Assembly (NCBI GenBank): GCA_001986395.2
Contig: MQVO02000002.1
Coordinates: 434,001-498,000 of the forward strand
Direction: 5' to 3'
DNA length: 64,000 nt
Source: Irpex lacteus
Lineage: Eukaryota > Basidiomycota > Agaricomycetes > Polyporales > Irpicaceae
Shown piece by piece: positions 12,742 to 27,523 of this stretch; position 1 is the first letter of the stretch, and each line of letters starts with the position of its first letter. Below the pieces are notes generated by a model that saw only the letters and a program-made list of their open reading frames with translations, ran no database searches and had not been told where the DNA came from. The translations under genes and the position numbers were made by a program.

Positions 12742-14042
12742 CTACGACTGCTGCTCGCCAAAGTACTCCTCCACCAATGCCTTCTTCCGGAGGTCGAGGA
12801 GGAACTTTTCCATCTCTTGCTGCGTGGGCATCTTCGGCGGGACCAAGTCGTCTGCAGAGAGGAAAGGTATGTACGCCGCCGTCGTGCGTGCGTACTGCAA
12901 CGCTGTCGCATCTGGTGTCGCCGCTGTCGCACCATTCCCATTCTCATTCCCATTCCCGTTCGCAGTATGTTGTCGTTTTGAAGGCGCTGAGTCGCTGCCT
13001 CCGTTCTCCATCGACACGTCTGCATCGACGTCTGGGGCTTTTCGTTTGGAGTCGGCGGCGTGTGGTGGAGGCGTGCCGTTTGGTTGTGACAGTGATTGGT
13101 CGGTTATGGAGAGCGTTGAACCTGTTGTGGGACGGGGGATGGGCGGTATTGGGGTGTCGTCTTCTGAGAGACCGAGGGCTGTCCGTATGTGTCTGTGTGC
13201 GTCTTCCCATTCTGTGTGCACGCACAGAAACGTTAGATGTTCGTTTACTCTGCAAAGAGAGTTTCAAAGTTTTTGGACATACCTTCCTGCTCTGCTGCCC
13301 TCTCGTACTCTAGAAGCTTCCCGTCCTGTTCGTCTAGATCTCCAAAGTAGGCAGGGCCTTGGTTTGTGAACTTCTTGTAGAAGGTCTGGGCGATGTTCTC
13401 CTCTTCTTGTTCCTTCTTCTTGCTCTGGAAGAGCTCTTTCACACCGGGGAGTTCTTTCGCACGACCAAAGTACCTAGTAATGACAAGCAGCTGTGAGTGA
13501 GTGGTGAACAGATGGTGTGAGTGTCAAGAGCGTACTTGTATCCCTTCGTCCCTGGCACCTCCTTCCCGTCATCATCCAACATGGCTACATTTCGTCTATA
13601 GTTTGCTCCTCCAAGAGCAATTATCTGATTCTCCCAATGCCTCTTCTCTCGCAGAAGCTTGTTAATCTCGTCATTCAGGTCTCGCACTTCATAGTCCGTG
13701 AGACCAGCTACATGGGGCAAGATAACCGACGTTAGTCGAGTTTGAGTTGTGCCTCAAGTGAAAGTCATGCCCAAGTCGTCATGTCACGTACAGTCCTGGA
13801 TCTTCGACACCTTGCGACTTATCTCGCGCAGGATCTCTCCTCTCCACCGTTCGCACTCCCGCATACTCTTGCATGTGCTCGCCATCCTTGGTCTGCGGTC
13901 GCTCCTGGTGCCGAGACCAAGCTCTGCGGCTTGCGCCTCGCGAAAGCGATAGAGCATGGACTGCGCCTTTTCTTCATTACGAGCCTATACGAGTCGTCAG
14001 TCTCTGCTCTTGTTGATGTGCACAAAGTCGAAAACAAACCAT
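12742..14042 (-). CDS. ISY1: Pre-mRNA-splicing factor Isy1
   Basis: Component of the NineTeen/Prp19 complex acting in the catalytic spliceosome. The protein starts M-ARNEEKAQSMLYRFREAQA, has the conserved ERRPxxAS-type block as DRRPRMASTCKSMRECERW, then EILREISRKVSKIQDAGL, RDLNDEINKLLREKRHWE and GGANYRRN. Next come YFGRAKELPGVKELF and a charged region FYKKFTNQGPAYFGDLDEQDG. The C-terminal half is low complexity, with an Asn/Gly repeat (GNGNENGNG), and ends LVEEYFGEQQS. The C-terminal tail is longer than in yeast or human Isy1, as is common in basidiomycetes. The initiator ATG (14040-14042) is the only coding triplet of its exon: an intron begins directly after it and the next exon starts with GCTCGTAATGAAG. 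The promoter is shared with the divergent PI4P 5-kinase gene. Confidence 0.93.
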
Positions 14043-14332
14043 TGTTGAAGAGTTTTTGGTGAGTGGAGGAGGAGAGAGAGCACGAAACGCCCGACGCTGG
14101 CAATGTGCAATGCGGCCACTGCGTCAATCTGCCCGAACCTCTCCTTGGACATCAACCACGACGATCTACACAGCTCAGAGCCTCAGCTGCTGGCCATCGG
14201 CGACGCTCAGCTGTTCTACTTAATTCTATCACTCTGCGAATTTGCTGGTCTGGTTTGATTGTGCATCACCAAGCCTCTTTTCAATCTCGTCTCGAGGACA
14301 GAACAATATTTCTTTTCCTCACAACAAAGTTT
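14043..14332. promoter_or_regulatory. Divergent promoter ISY1 / PI4P 5-kinase
   Basis: The 290 bases between two head-to-head start codons must hold both 5' leaders and the core promoters. No clear TATA box was seen on either side, as is usual for housekeeping genes. An open frame runs through it into the kinase gene from 14063, but the chosen kinase start at 14333 has the better context and the upstream residues look non-conserved. Confidence 0.55.
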
Positions 14333-16967
14333 ATGGCCGCAACTACCACCACTCTGCTGGATGTTCCTCTCAGTGCCTCTCCTGATGCTATCGAAGACAC
14401 AACAGGGCAGAAGCCATCCTCGACGTCGGCTGCTGCCTATCTGAGTGCACCCCCCACCGCGCCTTCCACCCACTCCCGATCAGCCTCTTCGTCGACTCAC
14501 ACGCTGAGCCCGCACACTGCTCGGGACCCAGAATCAGTCAACCCGCTGCATGCACTCGCCTTCGGACACGGCAAGGACAGAACAAACAGCTCCCACAGCC
14601 TCCCTCAGGAGGTCCACATCGTCAAGGTGACCGACGACCGTGTTCAGATCCGCACTGGGCCAGTGCCAGAGCCGTTTTTCGCCAAGGTCGGGGCTGGGAT
14701 CGTCCGCGCCGTGCCTGATCGCATACTCGACGGAGACCGCCAGTCGATAGTCTCAGACGGAGCGGGTCCACCGCCGCCTTCACCACCTGCAAGCCATACG
14801 GAACACGAGCAAGACGACAACCACGATATCGAAGGACTGGACGAAGAAGGACTGGACGTACTCGCACGACCGACGCACTCGGCGCATACGCCCTCGCCTA
14901 AACTGCCAGCGACATCGTACACACCCCCACCCGGTCGACCTGTCACCTTTGAAGACCCCGCTGCGGTGCCCTCGGGCTCGTCCGCCCGCCAGTTCGCCAA
15001 ATCGCCGTCCCGTCTCTCGCACACTCAGAGTCTCTCACATCGGTCATCGGCAGAGACAAAGTCCTCCCTGACAAGCAGAACAAATCGGATAACGCGCACA
15101 CTGACGAATAACTCTGACACCGGCATCGAGGTGCACCCGCATTCGCACGCCAGTGAGGATGCCGACGGGTACCTGCACCCTCCAAATCACAAGTACACGA
15201 GAAGGAACACAATAGGGTCTGCCGCGCCTGTTTCCGTGGCGTCGACGTCTTCATCGTCTCCACGGCCGCCTCCTGCGCGGGGGGCGTCGATGCACGTGGT
15301 GCATCCTTCGTACGAAGCTGAGCTCGATGCGGACCTTGGGGAGCTGGCGACGGATATTCAGCAGCAGGCGGAGCAGATAAGGAAAGAGCGAATATCGAGG
15401 CGGGCGAAGGCGGCTCAGGAGGCCGAGCAGGAAAAGGCAAACCATCATGCGGAGAAGGCGTTGACGAGGACGGCGTCTCTGGTGCGGGCGTTCTCAAATA
15501 AGGAGGAGGGTCCGTTGGTGGGGAATTTGATTGGGGAGGGGCATGTCAACTATGTGTTGATGTACAATATGTTGACGGGGATTAGGATCGCGGTGTCGAG
15601 GTGGCAGGCGAAGCTCAGGAGACCGTTGGTTGCGGAGGATTTCACTGCTGCTCACAAGTATTCGTTTGATATGTGCGTCTCTCCCTGTATCTGCTGTGCT
15701 AACTATCGAACTGACTGTTTCGGAACTCAAGCGTTGGAAATGAGCTAACGCCGTCAGCAAAGTACGACTTCAAGTTCAAGGACTACGCACCATGGGTATT
15801 CCGAGAACTGCGCGAGAACTACTTCCACTTGGACCCCGCCGACTACCTCCTTTCCCTCACTGCCAAGTACATCCTCTCCGAACTCGGCTCGCCTGGCAAG
15901 TCTGGCTCGTTCTTCTACTTCTCTCGTGACTACCGGTTCATCATCAAGACGATTCATCATACCGAACACAAGTTCCTACGGAGGATTCTCCCCGAATACT
16001 ATCAGCATGTCAAAGCCAACCCGCACACGCTTCTCTCCCGTTTCTATGGTCTCCACAGAGTGAAGCTTCCCCGAGGAAGAAAAATCCATTTCGTCATCAT
16101 GAACAATCTCTTCCCTCCACACAAGGACGTTCACGAGACCTACGATCTCAAGGGTAGCACAGTCGGACGGGAGTACCCGGAAGCCAAGGCTCGAGAGAAT
16201 CCGCGAGCAGTGCTAAAGGACCTGAACTGGATAAATCGCGGGAGGCAACTGGAGCTTGGTCCGGAAAAGCGGGCGTTGTTGACGGAGCAGCTGAGGAGGG
16301 ACTCGGAGTTGTTGAAGCAGCTTCATGTGATGGACTACTCGTTACTTGTTGGCATACACAATGTCGCTCGTGGGAACAAAGACAACGTGCGGAGAAATAC
16401 GTTGAAGGTGTTCTCGGTGAGTTTGCCATATCAGGCATCAATACTTTCGGTTGGTGTGGAATGGTATTGACGTTGTTGGTCTACAGCCTGCGGTACCTAT
16501 GATCAAACGAAAACCGACCCAAGTCAAGGGTCCATCCTCTCCTGAAGCCATCGCGATGCGTCGGCTCGTTCGAGAGTCGGATGTACAGAATCTCGAATCA
16601 ATACAGCTGCCCGAGGAAGACCACGGCGAACGACAGCATCTCATCTTCTACCAAGAAGATGGCGGTATCCGTGCCACGGACGAGGAGAATAACAACCTCG
16701 ACCATATATACTATCTCGGTATCATCGATATCCTGACGCCGTATAATACTCTGAAGAAGATGGAGCACGTTTGGAAGGGGTTGTCGGCGGATATTGTGAG
16801 TGTTCTCGGTAACGTGGGGTATGTGTGTGAACAGAGTACTGAAGACTATATTTTTACAGCATAAAATCAGTCCTGTGCCCCCCACTGAGTATGCTGATCG
16901 GTTCTTCTCGTTCATGAAGGCTATCATGCGAGGAGGTGGTGGCGGCGAGCGGTTCAAATCCGAATAA
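14333..16967 (+). CDS. Phosphatidylinositol-4-phosphate 5-kinase (Mss4-like)
   Basis: Makes PI(4,5)P2 at the plasma membrane, controlling actin, cell wall integrity and endocytosis. Four exons (14333-15672, 15732-16416, 16487-16795, 16860-16967) join to 813 residues. The first about 380 residues are Ser/Pro/Thr-rich and disordered. A coiled, charged helix ([19 protein letters not shown]) precedes the kinase core, which starts at [20 protein letters not shown]. Core signatures are [36 protein letters not shown] (ATP lysine), [17 protein letters not shown] and [11 protein letters not shown] (catalytic Asp). Later come [18 protein letters not shown] (the activation-loop region with the dibasic KK) and a short C-terminus ending in a Gly run. 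All three introns lie in the catalytic half. Confidence 0.96.
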
Positions 16968-18122
16968 GAGATCCTCTCGTCCTCTATATCGCCGCAGCAA
17001 CATTTCACTCCGCAATCTCGCCAACGCCCTCCCCATAACGTACTCCGTGTACAAAGTATGCACTTCTGCCACCATTCCAGATGTGTATAACCTCATGCAC
17101 CCCTCTCCCCAATCCTATAGGACCACCTCTTTTTTCCTCCTATTCACTCCGTCGCAAGTATACCCAACTCGTAATCTTGCACCCATGGACTTTCTGCACC
17201 TCACTCTCCAGACGGTTTATATATGACTAGCGGCTCACCCACAATGTACATCGAGTCTCACACGTTCATTACAGTATTTCTTCCCCACACTCTCACTTAG
17301 CTCACTTCATCTGGCACGCTCACTCATTTTCTTCGTTCCCTCTACTCCATCGGACTTCATCTCTTCCCCCCCTCTTTTCTCTGTGTCCCTGGTTTTCTTG
17401 TCTTTTCTGTGTTTGGGTTGGGTCGAGTCGAAAAAGTTGGTGTTGGGAGTAGAAGGTTCTTCCATTGTCGAATATTCAATATCAACATCGCTGCTGCTTC
17501 CGTCGATGTTTCAATGTTCTTGGCTCCCTTTTTTGACACGTAGTTGCCGGTTTTTCTACTTAAATATCGCCTCCTTCGTGGTATTGCGAAGTACAACTTA
17601 CTTACTGTGTACTAGTAGGAGCAATCGAACTCTAATTCCGGATCGTCATATCGGATCGTCACATAAATTTGCGGCAGCATCGGTACGCTCTCCAAAGGCT
17701 ACTCTATGAAGTTAGAGGACGTAGCTTTTCCAACCTGGGTAGTGTGAAACTCAGTCAAATGCCGGTGCTCAGTAATTGCATTCGGATATAAGTATTGAAT
17801 TGGGAGAAAGAGAGAGAGGTAGGAGACGATACAAGTACATGCACAGACGACCGATAGACCATGAACGCCGTGTGAAAGACATACAAAGAGTTCGGAAAAC
17901 GAATACGTAGGTATATACACTGGCAGAGCAAACGTTGCAAGGGAGTCGGTTAGTCGCAGCGAACGGGTGGGAGGACAGGAGGGCAGGGTATTATTAGCGG
18001 CGAGATGGATGATGCAAGTCTATTTTCCAGCGTTCGAGCTTCGGGAGGGGTGGTATATAATGGAATAGAAAGAGTACGCGGACGGATAGTTGTCCGTCGA
18101 TATGACCGTTGAATGTGACGGA
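16968..18122. other. Convergent 3' spacer
   Basis: About 1.15 kb between two converging genes, pyrimidine-rich on the plus strand at 17240-17400. It should contain both 3' UTRs and terminators. No coding region, RNA gene or repeat is supported. Confidence 0.5.
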
Positions 18123-20870
<2,748 letters not shown>

Positions 20871-21812
20871 GGTGTTGTCTGAGAAGACGGAAGGAACGGG
20901 GCTCGCAAGTGGACCATGTAAGCTCTTTAAAGGGTGGCAAGCAATACGCCGATATCATCTGGCCGTGTAGACTGGCACCGCACATCCGAACCTAGTGCCC
21001 CGAAATTTGTCCGGGAGGAGAATGTGAGACAAGATGCCTGGTTCGTCCATCTGGAAAGAGCCGAGCCGGTCGTGGAGCAGAACACGACATGGCCGGGGAA
21101 GAAACGGCGAAATAGACACCTGGAAGATATGGCGAAGAAGGAGGCTGCAACGATTGAATAAATTAGATGAGAAACGTAGAAGAAACCTTGATGACCAGTT
21201 CGCGAGAGACAACGTGGAGAATTCGGTAAATATAAACTTTGCTCCGTACCTAGCCAGTTTCTGGATTGGCCATGGACCATGGCTGTCCGGTTGATGTTTG
21301 GCTACCCCTGTTTTCCCCGCATTTGCGGCACAGCAAGCGCCTATCACTCGTTCTTGACCACTTTCCTGTTTCTCGTTGTCCTCTCAACTCGTTCGGCTCC
21401 GCTGTTTGCTCGTTTTTCTACTCTCCCATGAAATAATCGTCTACTAGCTTAACAGGGCATACAGCCTCCCAGGCGGCAGTTTCTCGCACATGCTGCAGAA
21501 GGCTGCAGAGCGGTTATCGGTGAGCGCTGCGCCAATGGACCCTCTCGATTTGAGTATGCTTTGCCCCGATAATCTACCGTGGGTACGTAGGACCTCTTTC
21601 TTGCCCCCTTTATCCAAACTCCCCGCTGCGACAATTTTCAATATTTGGCACTCCTGTGAGTTTCTCCGAGCTCTATCGGCAGCAATCTTCCGATGATACT
21701 ACAGCTTATTTAGCGCCCGATGTCGCACAGAGATCGCACGCTGCTTGGACTTCCCTGAACTTCATCTTGTGTTACTCTTTAAACTCGCCACTGACATCTA
21801 CCACTTACAAAC
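20871..21812. promoter_or_regulatory. Divergent promoter region, GH1 / oxidoreductase
   Basis: A 942-base spacer between two head-to-head genes. Open frames of 60-130 codons cross it on both strands without family features and are taken as chance. No specific operator was recognised. Confidence 0.45.
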
Positions 21813-23217
21813 ATGTCGCCAAAGGGTATCGCTATACTGGGGTCTGGTATCTTCGCCAAGGAAGGTGGGTTGATCCCAAGACAAATTCGAAGATGACCCG
21901 GAGTTTAACCACTCTAACGTGTCGAACAGCCCATCTACCAGCCATAGCCGCTCTCTACAGCAATGGCATTGCAGAGCTCAGAGCAATCTACTCGCGATCC
22001 GAGGCCAGCGCTGTTGATCTCGCTACAGCTGCCAAAGACACCCTCAATTTGGCAAATCCTCCGAGCATCTACTTCGATGCCGCACCCGACGCTAACCTTG
22101 ATGCTCTGCTCGCAAGAGACGACATCGACGGTGTCATCATCGTACTACCGATCACTGTTCAGCCATCGATCGTGCGCAAGGCTCTTGCTGCTGGGAAACA
22201 CGTTCTGAGTGAGAAACCCGTCGCCCCAGATGTCGCGGGAGGTATCGCGCTGATCAACGACTACGAGAAGCAATACAAGCCGAAAGGTCTCGTATTCCGA
22301 ACTGCGGAAAACTGGGAAGTTGAGCCCGGATATCAGGCTGCTGGGAAGGCTATCCGAGACGGTAAGATCGGTAAAGTCGCCTTCTTCAACGCACGCGTCG
22401 TCAACTACATCGCAAAGGATAACAAGTACTACAAGACGCCATGGCGTACGGTGCCTGACGTGAGTAGGGTCTCTTCAACTACCGCTACTAGAATGATGCG
22501 CAGTACTTATGCTGATCAATTTGATCGTTAGTACCAGGGCGGGTTCCTAGTAAGTCGAGCCCGACACTTACAGGCACATCGAGGCACTAACGAACCCTCG
22601 TGATTTATTTTACACTGTGGCTATTAGCTGGACGGAGGTGTGGTACGTGATTCGATACACAGCATTATGGCAAGACACGCCCGACTGATGATTGTACCTC
22701 ATAGCACACTGTCGCAGCTCTTCGCATTATTCTCCCCAGCCCTTTGGCGACCCTCTCCGGGTTCGCTTCACTCGCTCAGCCGCACCTGAAGCCACATGAC
22801 ACCATCAACGCGGCGGTTGCTACTGCAGATGGCGCTCATGGCCTGGTCGAGCTCACGTTTGGCTCGCCTGTGCCATCGCGCAGTGAACAAGCTCACAACA
22901 ATATCACGATTACTGGTACGGATGGGTGGATCAATATTGAGAACACATCGCTCAGCAACGGCAAGCGGGGAATTCGTGTGACTGTATACACTGTTACCAA
23001 AGACGACAAAGGTCGAGACACTGGCGAGACGAAGGAGGTGATTGAGGAAGAGGCTGTAGGAGTCAACGTCGAGGTCGCTCGGTTTGTAGATGCTATCAGC
23101 GGAAAGGATGACGGATATGGGCAGCCGGCTGAGGCATTGAAGGATGTGGCGTTCATCCAAGCTGCACTGAACAGTGACGGGAAGCCCATCGATTTGTTGA
23201 AGCTAGCTCAGGTCTGA
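21813..23217 (+). CDS. Gfo/Idh/MocA-family NAD(P)-dependent oxidoreductase
   Basis: Two-domain dehydrogenase of sugars, inositols or related polyols; the substrate is unknown. Five exons (21813-21864, 21930-22459, 22532-22549, 22628-22642, 22705-23217) join exactly in frame to 375 residues. The Rossmann motif is KGIAILGSGIFAKE near the N-terminus. The family motif GKHVLSEKPVAPD carries the EKP lysine, which contributes to catalysis in this family. A C-terminal alpha/beta domain begins around RTAENWEVEPGYQAAGKAI. The catalytic-region block FLLDGGVHTVAALR is built from four exons, two of them only 18 and 15 nt long. The C-terminus reads DGKPIDLLKLAQV. There is no signal peptide. The neighbouring beta-glucosidase, divergently oriented, suggests a role in carbohydrate use, but this is inference. 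Confidence 0.93.
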
Positions 23218-24655
23218 GCTCAGTTCTAGAGAAATCACCCCATGCATCGAGGTACATGCCTGCAACATGGTGTATAGTAGAAATAAACAACAACCAAGAA
23301 TGTATTGTGTATGAATTGTATCGCATGGGTGCATCCATATGGCTGGTTAAACATCGGATCGATCTGAACTCTGAAGCTAAACACTGCGTTTGTAACCAAC
23401 ACCACAGCTTCGATGTTCGTAGCATACGCAACGTCGGACGTGCGTACTAAGCCAGTAGAGTTCAACTCAAGTTTCCATCTTCGTCTACGTAGCTCGGGAG
23501 CTATTCTTCCCATTCTCAAGTTACGAAATGACCGCATATCGTAACAAGAAGATTTGACGAAGCTCACCAGCGAAAACATCGGCGAATTGCCTCATCGCAT
23601 CCAACCTTGTACCAGCGCGTTATATGCCAGGAACATCGCTATTCGGTGTGACTTGGGCACCTACAATGGAAGCACTGGCACCGGCTCTGACGGTATAGTA
23701 TCCGGCACTTTGTAGTCTGTCGGAAGACCCCTCACCAACTTACTTGCCCGATACGTCAATGTCGTTACGTCTCCCCGCATATGTCATTCGTACCTACGAT
23801 GATATGTTTCTGGAATCGGATCCGGAAGATATTCATACCGACTTTTCCGACGGTAGACGACGTATCTGTAGTTTGTATGTCCTCAAATTTGTAATGTGGG
23901 TGATATATAAGGAGAGGTACGTACCGGGTACGGTTCCTCGGGTGCACCCAAGGCCCAAGCGGGATGGGGTTGACCCCGGGAGAAGATCTCGGTGGTTTGG
24001 ATCTCTAGTTCTCTCAAGTGGGAATCGTGGGTATGTGGGTAGAAGATGGCCTTGACACCTTCCAAAGCGAACATCGTCATCCCAGGGATGTCAACGAGCG
24101 ATAGAGGCATTCGTGAGTGGCTTGGATTTAGTCAGAAACACCGGCATATCACCTACTTGCTTATAAGTCTGTATACACGCGTGTATGAGGATATGAGCAC
24201 TGCCGTACCTTCCGTACCTTGAACACTTCGGGAATCATCCTATAACATGCACAACTACTCTCCCAAGAGGTCAAGAACCTGCTCGGAGAAATTAAGCAAA
24301 AGATGTGACGAGTGAATAGCTTCTCTTATCTCCCTGTTGTCAAGCCTATCGATTTGAAGATCGTCGGTGTCAGTCATTCCACTCGCTCGGTTTTTTTTCA
24401 TCGCCACTTCATGTAGTGAAACCTGATACTAAGCAAAAACGGTGGAAAGAAGTACAGAATGCAACATATTGTGGCAACGCAGTATACGTCAGTTATGAGA
24501 AACCTGAAGTTCAAATACGCTCCGCGCACAATGGAGCAAAGATACAGCTCACCTTGTCACCGCAGGTCATCGGCGAAGAGGTGAAGAGAAGATTTGACCT
24601 GAAGAATATGCAGATAGAAGCAGATGGAATGCGGAAATGGTCACGGATGTATAAT
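23218..24655. other. Convergent spacer with a possible gene relic
   Basis: Between two converging genes. Most of it is featureless. On the minus strand at about 23,765-24,110 two frames separated by a plausible GT..AG intron read ALEGVKAIFYPHTHD ... WALGAPEEPYP and GKVGMNIFRIRFQKH. This has the look of coding sequence, but I found no start, no full frame and no family. It is listed separately as a possible pseudogene. Confidence 0.5.
23765..24110 (-). pseudogene. Possible decayed gene fragment, unknown family
   Basis: The minus-strand frame from 24110 gives about 55 residues of normal amino-acid composition (VDIPGMTMFALEGVKAIFYP, then SRGQPHPAWALGAPEEPYP) up to a plausible donor GTACGT near 23,935. 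A second frame after an AG at about 23,890 gives another 35 residues, after which nothing continues. It could be a relic, a poorly spliced lineage-specific gene, or chance. Low confidence. Confidence 0.22.
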
Positions 24656-26638
24656 TCAATGCAGAAGATCATCGTAGTCCGAATATATTATGGCACTGAG
24701 CGCATTCACCTCCGACATGTCCGCCAAACCCTGAGCGAAAACGCATAGAGCATCAGTACATAATAAGATAAATGGAATAGACCACACATACATCTATCAG
24801 CTCGTTTGGTAGCCCTTCAAGAGCAAGGTGACACCATCGAGCGAGGCCAGGGAGCATACTGGCCAGACGCACTCGAGGTTCCTGTCCCAGCGCCGGCAAC
24901 AGATTGGGATCCTCCTCAGCCGAGCCAAAGACGTTTTTCTCGAGACCTCTGAACAATATGTCGGTCGCTCGGTCAAGGCAGATTTCGAGTACGCGTTCAA
25001 ACGACCCCGACAACAGATGCTTTTGGGTTTCCGCCAAGAGCGAGATAAATTCGGGGTCATAATGTGCCGTCATGAAGCTTGGAATGCCGCCTTGCGTCAG
25101 CACATGCTGCAGCGTTTCTGGCGTTGGCGGTAGAAGGGTCGACGTGAACCTAGGGGGTATCATGTGTCAATGCGGAAATAAGACCAAAAGGTGGCTGACG
25201 TACTTTGTTCGCCGTTCGACACCCTCGAATGTCACCTCGAACTCAACACGTCTTCGTACATCATTCAGAAGCCGATGTAAGTCGCTAGCAGACAGCTTCG
25301 TCTTCAATGCCACACTATCAAATGAGCAAACAGCGTTTCAGAGGAGTTTGTCCGATCAGGATGCCAGAGCGGTAACGTACCCTTCAAAGACTTCCTCTAC
25401 AGCCCTGCGTACCCTTTCTCCGACATCTTTCCACCCTACATGCAGTATCCACCAGGCGAGGGTCAGGTATTTCCTTTCAGTGGCTTCGTTTATCGGCTCT
25501 AGCGGCAGGAGGTCTGAATCGGCAGGGTTCTCCAGTCCCCCACGGAAGAATAGGGATGCTATCGAGAGACTGTCGACCATGTGTTCCCGTTCGAGTTCGT
25601 CCCGTGCTAGTTGCATTACCGATTGGATGTATTTGTGTCTACCCAGTATATTCAACTGCACGTGTGTGAATAGGGAAAGCAGTGTTAGTGAATAGAGAAC
25701 GGTGAGTGTCCGTGTGAAGGCTGAGACGTAACAATGAGCGAAGGCCACAGCCTTGGTTGCGATACACTCACTCAACATTTTTATCTCTCTCCATAGTTCA
25801 GCTTTGGTTGGTGTGTATCCTGGCGCTGGTGGTGAGTTGTCTTGTTGCTATTACGAATAGTCAGTAACGAAATCTCACCCAGTTCGTGGTGAGTACATAC
25901 AGGAACATCTCCGTAGCTGACAGAGCTACTCGTAATCATGGAATCAGACAGGTCGTTGCCAAGGTTTGACTTGGGTGAATGTGACTGCTGAGAAGGCTCA
26001 GAGCCACTGGCCTGCGAGGAGTGCTCGTGTGGCGGTTGCGGAGAGTGCGCAGATGTAGACTGCGAGAACTGGTCTACCCATGACAAAGAGGAGTTGGTCA
26101 TGGAGGCATTAAGGTCCGACGTACTTGCGCCGCCATCTTGACTGGGAGCAGACACCACAGACACGGAGCCGTTGTCAGACTTTGCATCCTCAGCGGGGGC
26201 CTGGACTTCTGCGCCTGAGGACGCACTAGAATCAGAGGGAGCAGGAGGAAATTGTAGCTCTGCTCTTTTGGCTGCTCTCGATTGTGACTGCAGTTGCTCT
26301 GTAATCTCCTCGACATTCATGCCCTCGATTATTTGTGCACCTATAGTCGGTAGTAGAGCCATGATCGTAAATGAGACATCCTGTTGATTCTGCCCAAACC
26401 TCTTTCGTAGACTACACAGCACACACGCCGGAATTGAATCAGTAATATAGTACACTAGAATACATCAACATGACACTCACTTGTCTCTCGCAATCCTCTC
26501 GTGCATAACCGCATCCCTCGTCTCCCTTAAACTCCGCGCGACGTACTTCGACAGCAAATACCCGCTCCCTACATAGGTTGCCGCCCTCTTGAGTCCTCCT
26601 TGACGATCTACGACATACTGTTTGACAACATCGAGCAT
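24656..26638 (-). CDS. PEX3: Peroxisome biogenesis protein Pex3
   Basis: Peroxisomal membrane protein that anchors Pex19 and imports other membrane peroxins. The start is taken at MLDVVKQYVVDRQGGLKRAA, the standard Pex3 N-terminus just before the membrane segment (TYVGSGYLLSKYVARSL). An in-frame ATG 18 codons upstream (26692) is less likely. After the charged block HERIARDKLRKRFGQNQQD comes the Pex19-binding region with VSFTIMALLPTIGAQI. A long Ser/Asp/Pro-rich insert of roughly 150 residues follows, not present in yeast Pex3. Then come LWREIKMLSE, a hydrophobic helix TRTLTVLYSLTLLSLFTHVQ, and the C-terminal helical bundle (PPTPETLQHVLTQGGIPSF). The last exon is short: after ALEGLPNELID an intron follows and the frame resumes GLADMSEVNALSAIIYSDY, ending DDLLH at 24656. 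The gene is head-to-head with the 79-residue protein. Confidence 0.92.
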
Positions 26639-26995
26639 GTTGGTAAGAGCAGAGTGTGGTGGTACATAATTACTGCCAGAATCCGGGGTCACTCGTCGAC
26701 GAGCGCGGGCCTGCTAGTGCATGCGCGGTTAAACACATGCCACCGACGACTTGCCCATTATTTATTGACCTGGAGTAATGCATCTTCTAGCCACACAACC
26801 CACGGAGGATAAACATGGCACACGTATGCACTATCTTCCTTGTAATTCGCGTACAGACGTTTGGACCTTCAGCACGAAGTTGGGAGGCCAGGGGATAAAC
26901 CACGTGCGAGCGATCAATTGCCGAGCGCTTGCGTTCAACGACTGCCTCTCTTGACCACCACCTACCAATTTACTCCTTCACTTGCAACTTCAACT
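26639..26995. promoter_or_regulatory. Divergent promoter PEX3 / 79-aa protein
   Basis: 357 bases between head-to-head start codons, both genes having organelle functions (peroxisome and probably mitochondrion). No TATA box or known binding site is obvious. Confidence 0.5.
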
Positions 26996-27523
26996 ATGGT
27001 ATGTTTTCGTTTCGTCAACTTAGCTATTTAAGCCAACTGACAATAACTACTAGGGAGGAGGCGCGAGATATCCCTACCCCAAAGAAGTCTGGTCCCCAGC
27101 TGGTGCGTCCCTTCCGAGCCGTACCGGTCTCTCACACAAGAACACATCCTGATCACATACATCGTTTCGGAATACTTTAGGTGGCTGGTGGACTCGTCCG
27201 TCAAACTGGAAAACCAACACTGCTGTGGCTGCTGCAGGAATCGCTGCGTTGGCGTATGCTACATGGACTGTAAGCGCGGAGCATGAGGTGTGTATTTAAA
27301 CGGGCTGCGTGGAATATGCCCATTCGCTTGGGCCATCCTAGGGCGAGAGCATCATTACTTACGGCTTTCGTATCTTTTGTACCTTAGGTGAGGCTGGCTG
27401 AGCCCATTCGACCAATTCCATCGCAAAGAGTGCGTTCTTACCTCCTCTCTACAAACTCCTGATACTGATACGTTGTGCGGACAGTGGGCCAAGCAATACC
27501 GAGACAAGGAAGCATCTTCATAG
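26996..27523 (+). CDS. 79-aa single-span protein, probable mitochondrial complex I accessory subunit
   Basis: Too spliced to appear as one frame. Exon 1 contributes only the ATG (26996-26998). Exon 2 (27054-27102) encodes GGGARYPYPKEVWSPAG. Later exons add GWWTRPSNWKTNTAVA, a membrane helix AAAGIAALAYATWTVSA, EHEVRLAEPIRPIPSQR and WAKQYRDKEASS, for a total of 79 residues. A Gly-rich start, YPKxVWSPxGGWW block, one membrane span and a conserved xxIPSxxW motif fit the small single-span fungal complex I accessory subunits (9.8-kDa/NUUM type). That assignment is from memory of family features and is moderately sure. The gene structure itself is well supported because four introns join a perfectly open frame. 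Confidence 0.6.

Noticed and set aside
12777..13369. Two plus-strand frames of about 180 codons
   Set aside because: Antisense shadows of the ISY1 C-terminal exons.
24416..24748. 110-codon plus-strand frame
   Set aside because: Overlaps antisense to the PEX3 terminal exon and spacer; no family features.
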